A stretch of 37,500 bases of DNA from Glandiceps talaboti (Eukaryota; Hemichordata; Enteropneusta; Spengelidae): contig NC_135561.1 in the NCBI RefSeq assembly GCF_964340395.1, forward strand, positions 4,665,001 through 4,702,500, given 5' to 3'. The position numbers and the translations under genes are program-made. The notes under the pieces are model-generated. The model was not told where the DNA came from, made no database searches, and saw only the letters and a list, made by a program, of their open reading frames with translations. The first letter of the stretch is position 1, and each line of letters starts with the position of its first letter. Below are positions 33,776 to 37,500 of the stretch, one piece after another.

Positions 33776-34849
33776 TGTTCCTTGGACAAGTTTTGATGAT
33801 ACATTTAGTTAGAATAGAGGACAATCATAGGTACTATTACCTACGATATATGTGAACGTCAATGTGCTCTTTTAAAGAAAATTGTAAACATTCATTCATC
33901 GTGTTTTCATTCAGAAATATATTCCTTGTATGTTTGACAAACTCATAGGCAAAACTTGATAACCTTTGGAAGATTCGTGCTGGCGATGTCATCATTTATT
34001 AGAAATCGAAAAATAACTATATGCTCTAGAGAACTCTTGCTGTTGCAGTATTAATGACTGGAAAAGTCATGTGCAGAAAGAAAGATGGCGTGTTTTGTTT
34101 TGAAATTCTGTTATCTTCAGAAAGCAAATGATAGTAATGATCTACATAATTTAGGGGCCATAGTAGATAAAATGAATCAAATTGTTATTATTTTATAACT
34201 TATAGTGTTTAGAGAAGATGACGGTCTTTGTAAAACACATAAATGAAACATTGTCATGAAATGAAGGTCGCTGAACAATTTATATTCCGAAGGAAACGCG
34301 AAGATAACGACACCTCTTCAAATAAGTGATAAGACACGTAGAAGCTAAAGTATATGATTCTTTCAACCATATCACCTAAAGTAATTATACTTTACTGTAT
34401 GCTTCAATTTGATATATAGGCATTATTTTCAAGCTAGCTAGTTATCTCAACAAAGAAAAAAGAAATATTACCTCCAAGCTTTTCAATTCAATAATTACAT
34501 CTGAAGATAAGTTTTTCTCCCACAAAGGGTTTAAATAATATAACTTATAAGGACAAGAGAATTTTACGTGATGCGCAATCGAAAGACTTAAGAGCTCTGA
34601 ATCGATGTTCCCAAAAAGACTTTTAGGTTGTGAAAACTTCCACATATATTTCAGTGCGTGCATTAACGTAAATAATGTTTTGTAACCTTATTACATTCTT
34701 GATATTTGCTTAATTGTTTATAATAGTATATGTCCTTCCATTTAGGAACAACTGGATATATAATCTACACAAGAATGCAGGTTTACATATTAAAACTTTT
34801 AATAGTATTATAGAAGAAAAACTATACACACCAGATAAAACCTGCCGTC
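33776..34849. other. Non-coding stretch
   Basis: AT-rich DNA; short ORFs (34442-34663, 34714 onward) without recognisable domains. Confidence 0.45.
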
Positions 34850-34864
34850 AACAACGTGAGCTAG

Positions 34865-34963
<99 letters not shown>

Positions 34964-34975
34964 GCTCACGTTGTT
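34850..34975. repeat. (TA)n array enclosed by inverted arms
   Basis: The arm aacaacgtgagcta (34850-34863) and its exact reverse complement (34962-34975) flank about 47 TA units, giving a single 126-bp hairpin with one mismatch at the arm/TA junction. Confidence 0.95.
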
Positions 34976-35050
34976 TTATATATATAAACTCAGCATATGT
35001 AATATGTCTATACTGGAGTAAACAGTGCTCAATACATATTTATGTAAAGC

Positions 35051-35051
<1 letters not shown>

Positions 35052-35090
<39 letters not shown>

Positions 35091-35141
35091 TATATATATA
35101 TTATATATATAATATATATATTATATATATATATATATATC
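35052..35141. repeat. (TA)n with TTATATATA interruptions
   Basis: Irregular TA array with several phase shifts. Confidence 0.95.
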
Positions 35142-36225
35142 ACGTGGATAAATATAACAGCTAGATACTCTCATCCATGGCATAAATAGAAAACAGTAAC
35201 ATCCTGATTAGTATTCAACAGGTGGCCGAACTTAATATCCGTACCATTCCAAGACTAGAGAACACTTTAAATGACAATGGCAAATCTTAAACGAACTGGA
35301 GATCCAATCCACCTATGAAAATGAGCCCATTCTCAGCGAAATATTGGGTTAGAAATGTATGGTGAATTGAACTTTATTTCCTCAGAAAATGAGAGCATAA
35401 CATGAATAAATTAGATATATATATAATAGCTAATAGTACCTACAATTAATGTTTACAATAAATGATAGTACACTATGGTGCACGATGATTTTATTTGTAA
35501 ACAGAACCTCAGTGTAATGTTGTCTTTCCTGTTATGATAACAAATAATATAACATATTTGATACTGAATAGGTGTCCGAGAGTACTAGAGTATAGTATGA
35601 ACATTTTCTATCACTCTAAAATGACTTGGTGTTAGTGTTTAGGATTTTGACTGTGTAGATGTAAACTGAATGTCCCGCTGATTCAATGTGGATATGTTGA
35701 GATGTACATAATCAGGGTCTTCTATACACATGTATCAGCAATAAATAGTTTTCAAGAATCCAGATTTCTTATATATGAAATCGTGATAGCAAACCGTGCA
35801 ATAACTTCGTAAACACTCAATCTCACACTTTGTCCACACAAGGAGAGCTGCACGTATTCCTGAACTATTTATATTCGATTGCTATACGTGTTGCTACAAT
35901 ATATTTTTTCTTCGTAAAGAAAGTAAAATCGCGTCCGACTCTGTGCCTGATGAATCATACTGGTGATCACGCGGCAAAAACAACCAGTGTCGCTCTTCAA
36001 AACTTTCTAGCACTTTGTTTTGTGTCAATTGCGATAGTTACAACAAAAAAGGGGGTTGGTGTCTGCAAGTAGCTTTATAATAGCACTGGTGTGACGTCAA
36101 TAAAGATGGGTGGGTTTATTGAGGAGGTGTTATCATCATAATGATGAAGAGTGTCGCACTGTTTTGCAAATTCCAGCTTAAATCAAGTTTTAAGTAAGAC
36201 CAGCAGCGTGCGAAATTAAGGTGGG
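35142..36225. other. Non-coding stretch
   Basis: AT-rich DNA. An 80-codon plus-strand ORF (35830-36072) begins at a non-ATG codon. It is followed closely by a CRE-like palindrome TGACGTCA (36092-36099) that overlaps AATAAA (36099-36104). No family resemblance, so not called a gene. Confidence 0.45.
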
Positions 36226-36316
36226 ATACCACCACCACCGCCACCACCACCATCACCACCACCACCACCACCACCACCACCACCACCACCTCCAGCATCA
36301 TCATTATCATCATCAT

Positions 36317-36392
<76 letters not shown>

Positions 36393-36434
36393 ACGTCATC
36401 ACCATCATCATTGTCAACAACATCATCATGCAAA
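36226..36434. repeat. (CCA)n-(TCA)n trinucleotide microsatellite
   Basis: About 20 CCA/ACC units followed by about 35 CAT units. Poly-His, poly-Ile, poly-Asp and poly-Val ORFs are translations of the repeat. Confidence 0.98.
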
Positions 36435-37360
36435 GTTAATATTGCTGATAATGGGTATAGATGGACCAGGTGTAAATGATATGATTTGGTACATGGTATC
36501 GAAGACACATTGTATTCAGAGAGGGTGTTGATGATGATAATACCGACAACAAAGACTTTGTTCATAAGAAATGGCGACTGGAAACATGAAACAAACAAGT
36601 CAAGCCAACGTGGAACAAATTTTAGCTTGCCAGTAGGAGATTTCCAATGTATATGAAAAAGACGAATTTGACACATTACCCAGCAGAATCGGAATTAATT
36701 TTCGAATGTTACTTATTACACGCCGTTCTCTGTTATTATTTGATTATCTCACGTTGTTGACTGTATACCTGTGTATACATTGTATCGAAGTCAAACAGGT
36801 TCTGTGTGGCACAAGTCAATTAGTTTTCTGAATGTACGACTACAAAGAGAGAACGAACATCTGTGACTTGCTATTCGTTATTAAGTCTAGAAGCAATTTG
36901 GGATGTAAACATTACTTAAATAGCTATGCACACAATGTAACCAAATTTATTTTACCGGCATTGATTCAACACCTACGTAATTTCCCATTTATCAAGACAA
37001 CTTGGTTGCACTGCTGTGTAAACGTTTGTTTCACATTATTGTAACACGTGATGGTAAAAACAACATATAATTGAGCTCTAGCAAATATTATCACAGCTAG
37101 CGGAAGAACAAACGAAGGTGTCTGTAATTTCCATGACTAAAAAAACCCAGACGAATGTTGGTCGTTGAATTGTGTTTAGCCACGTGATGTAATAACTCCT
37201 CTCCTTCGCCAACACTTCCGCCTGTGGTAACTGTAATCATGGCAGTAGCAACCAAGACTAAGATGACGTAATATGAGTTTCAAATGGAACATATGGTATA
37301 CATACAACTGACAATTGCAGTGTTAACTATTGGTACAACGGATTCAAGGAATGTCTGTGT
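36435..37360. other. Non-coding stretch
   Basis: AT-rich DNA up to the SINE-like repeat; the ORF at 36832-37044 has no recognisable domain. Confidence 0.45.
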
Positions 37361-37500
37361 AATAATAATAATGTTGGTTTTATATTCTCGTGCTTTCCCA
37401 CTCTGTGCTCAAAGCGCTTTACAATTATTAACCCTGGCACGGATATATACTATACAAGGTTCTTTACTTCTTCAACTCCTATGGGAGCATACAATCCATA
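37361..37500 (-). mobile_element. SINE-like repeat, 3' tail first, cut by the window edge
   Basis: It begins with (AAT)n, followed by ggttttatattctcgtgct, then ctgtgctcaaagcgctttaca. Read on the minus strand this is TGTAAAGCGCTTTGAGCACAG ending in an (ATT)n tail, a 3' end layout seen in many marine-animal SINEs. The 5' part lies outside the window. Family assignment is from pattern memory only. Confidence 0.5.

Noticed and set aside
33254-33855. Six long ORFs (136-184 codons) on both strands
   Set aside because: All are YVCM/LSVC/HTYI/DRQT translations of tetranucleotide repeats; a 4-bp repeat without stops stays open in all frames.
35830-36104. Small gene ending near an AATAAA signal
   Set aside because: The ORF starts at a non-ATG codon and matches no family; the hexamer occurs often by chance in AT-rich DNA.
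36116-36676. 186-codon ORF with poly-Asp and poly-Val
   Set aside because: Dominated by (CCA)n/(TCA)n read in frame; the flanks show no domain.

Overview
The window is eukaryotic and metazoan. It has a multi-exon gene with GT-AG introns, a tRNA-derived SINE, fold-back and MITE-like repeats, and very many microsatellites in an AT-rich background. The one gene I can recognise codes for an anion-selective Cys-loop (pentameric ligand-gated) channel that resembles glycine receptors. Together with the repeat content this suggests a bilaterian invertebrate, probably marine. I cannot name the species from sequence alone.

Layout. Positions 1-155 hold a fragment of a dispersed repeat that recurs, inverted, near 19.84-20.37 kb. 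From about 4.9 to 14.7 kb the minus strand carries eight phase-compatible coding exons. In transcription order they are 14457-14689, 14105-14172, 11687-11904, 8643-8725, 7869-8006, 6734-6963, 5796-5981 and 4896-5312. They give 523 codons covering the extracellular domain (without its signal peptide), TM1-TM4 and the stop. The start exon was not found with confidence; a phase-compatible hydrophobic exon candidate lies at 22233-22309. From 15 to 37.5 kb no further gene could be supported. That part is either a long 5' intron or intergenic DNA full of microsatellites and repeats.

Most interesting signals. (1) Short dispersed fold-back repeats at 13.75-13.92 kb and 31.56-31.68 kb fit the type I hammerhead ribozyme core, with the best copy on the minus strand at 31633-31675. 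A different repeat at 26.92-27.20 kb carries a second hammerhead-like motif of the minimal type known from Penelope-like retroelements. (2) The 3' end of channel exon 3, with its splice donor, is tandemly repeated four times with a 67-69 bp period, giving a ladder of 5' splice sites. (3) There is a perfect 80-bp inverted repeat with a 5-nt loop at 24953-25117. (4) A 180-bp unit is duplicated in tandem with two differences inside a MITE-like element. (5) The channel keeps the GlyR-type pore and loops A, D and E but lacks the second cysteine pair and loop-C aromatics.

The coding exons are the firm part of this annotation. Repeat family names and ribozyme activity are inference.
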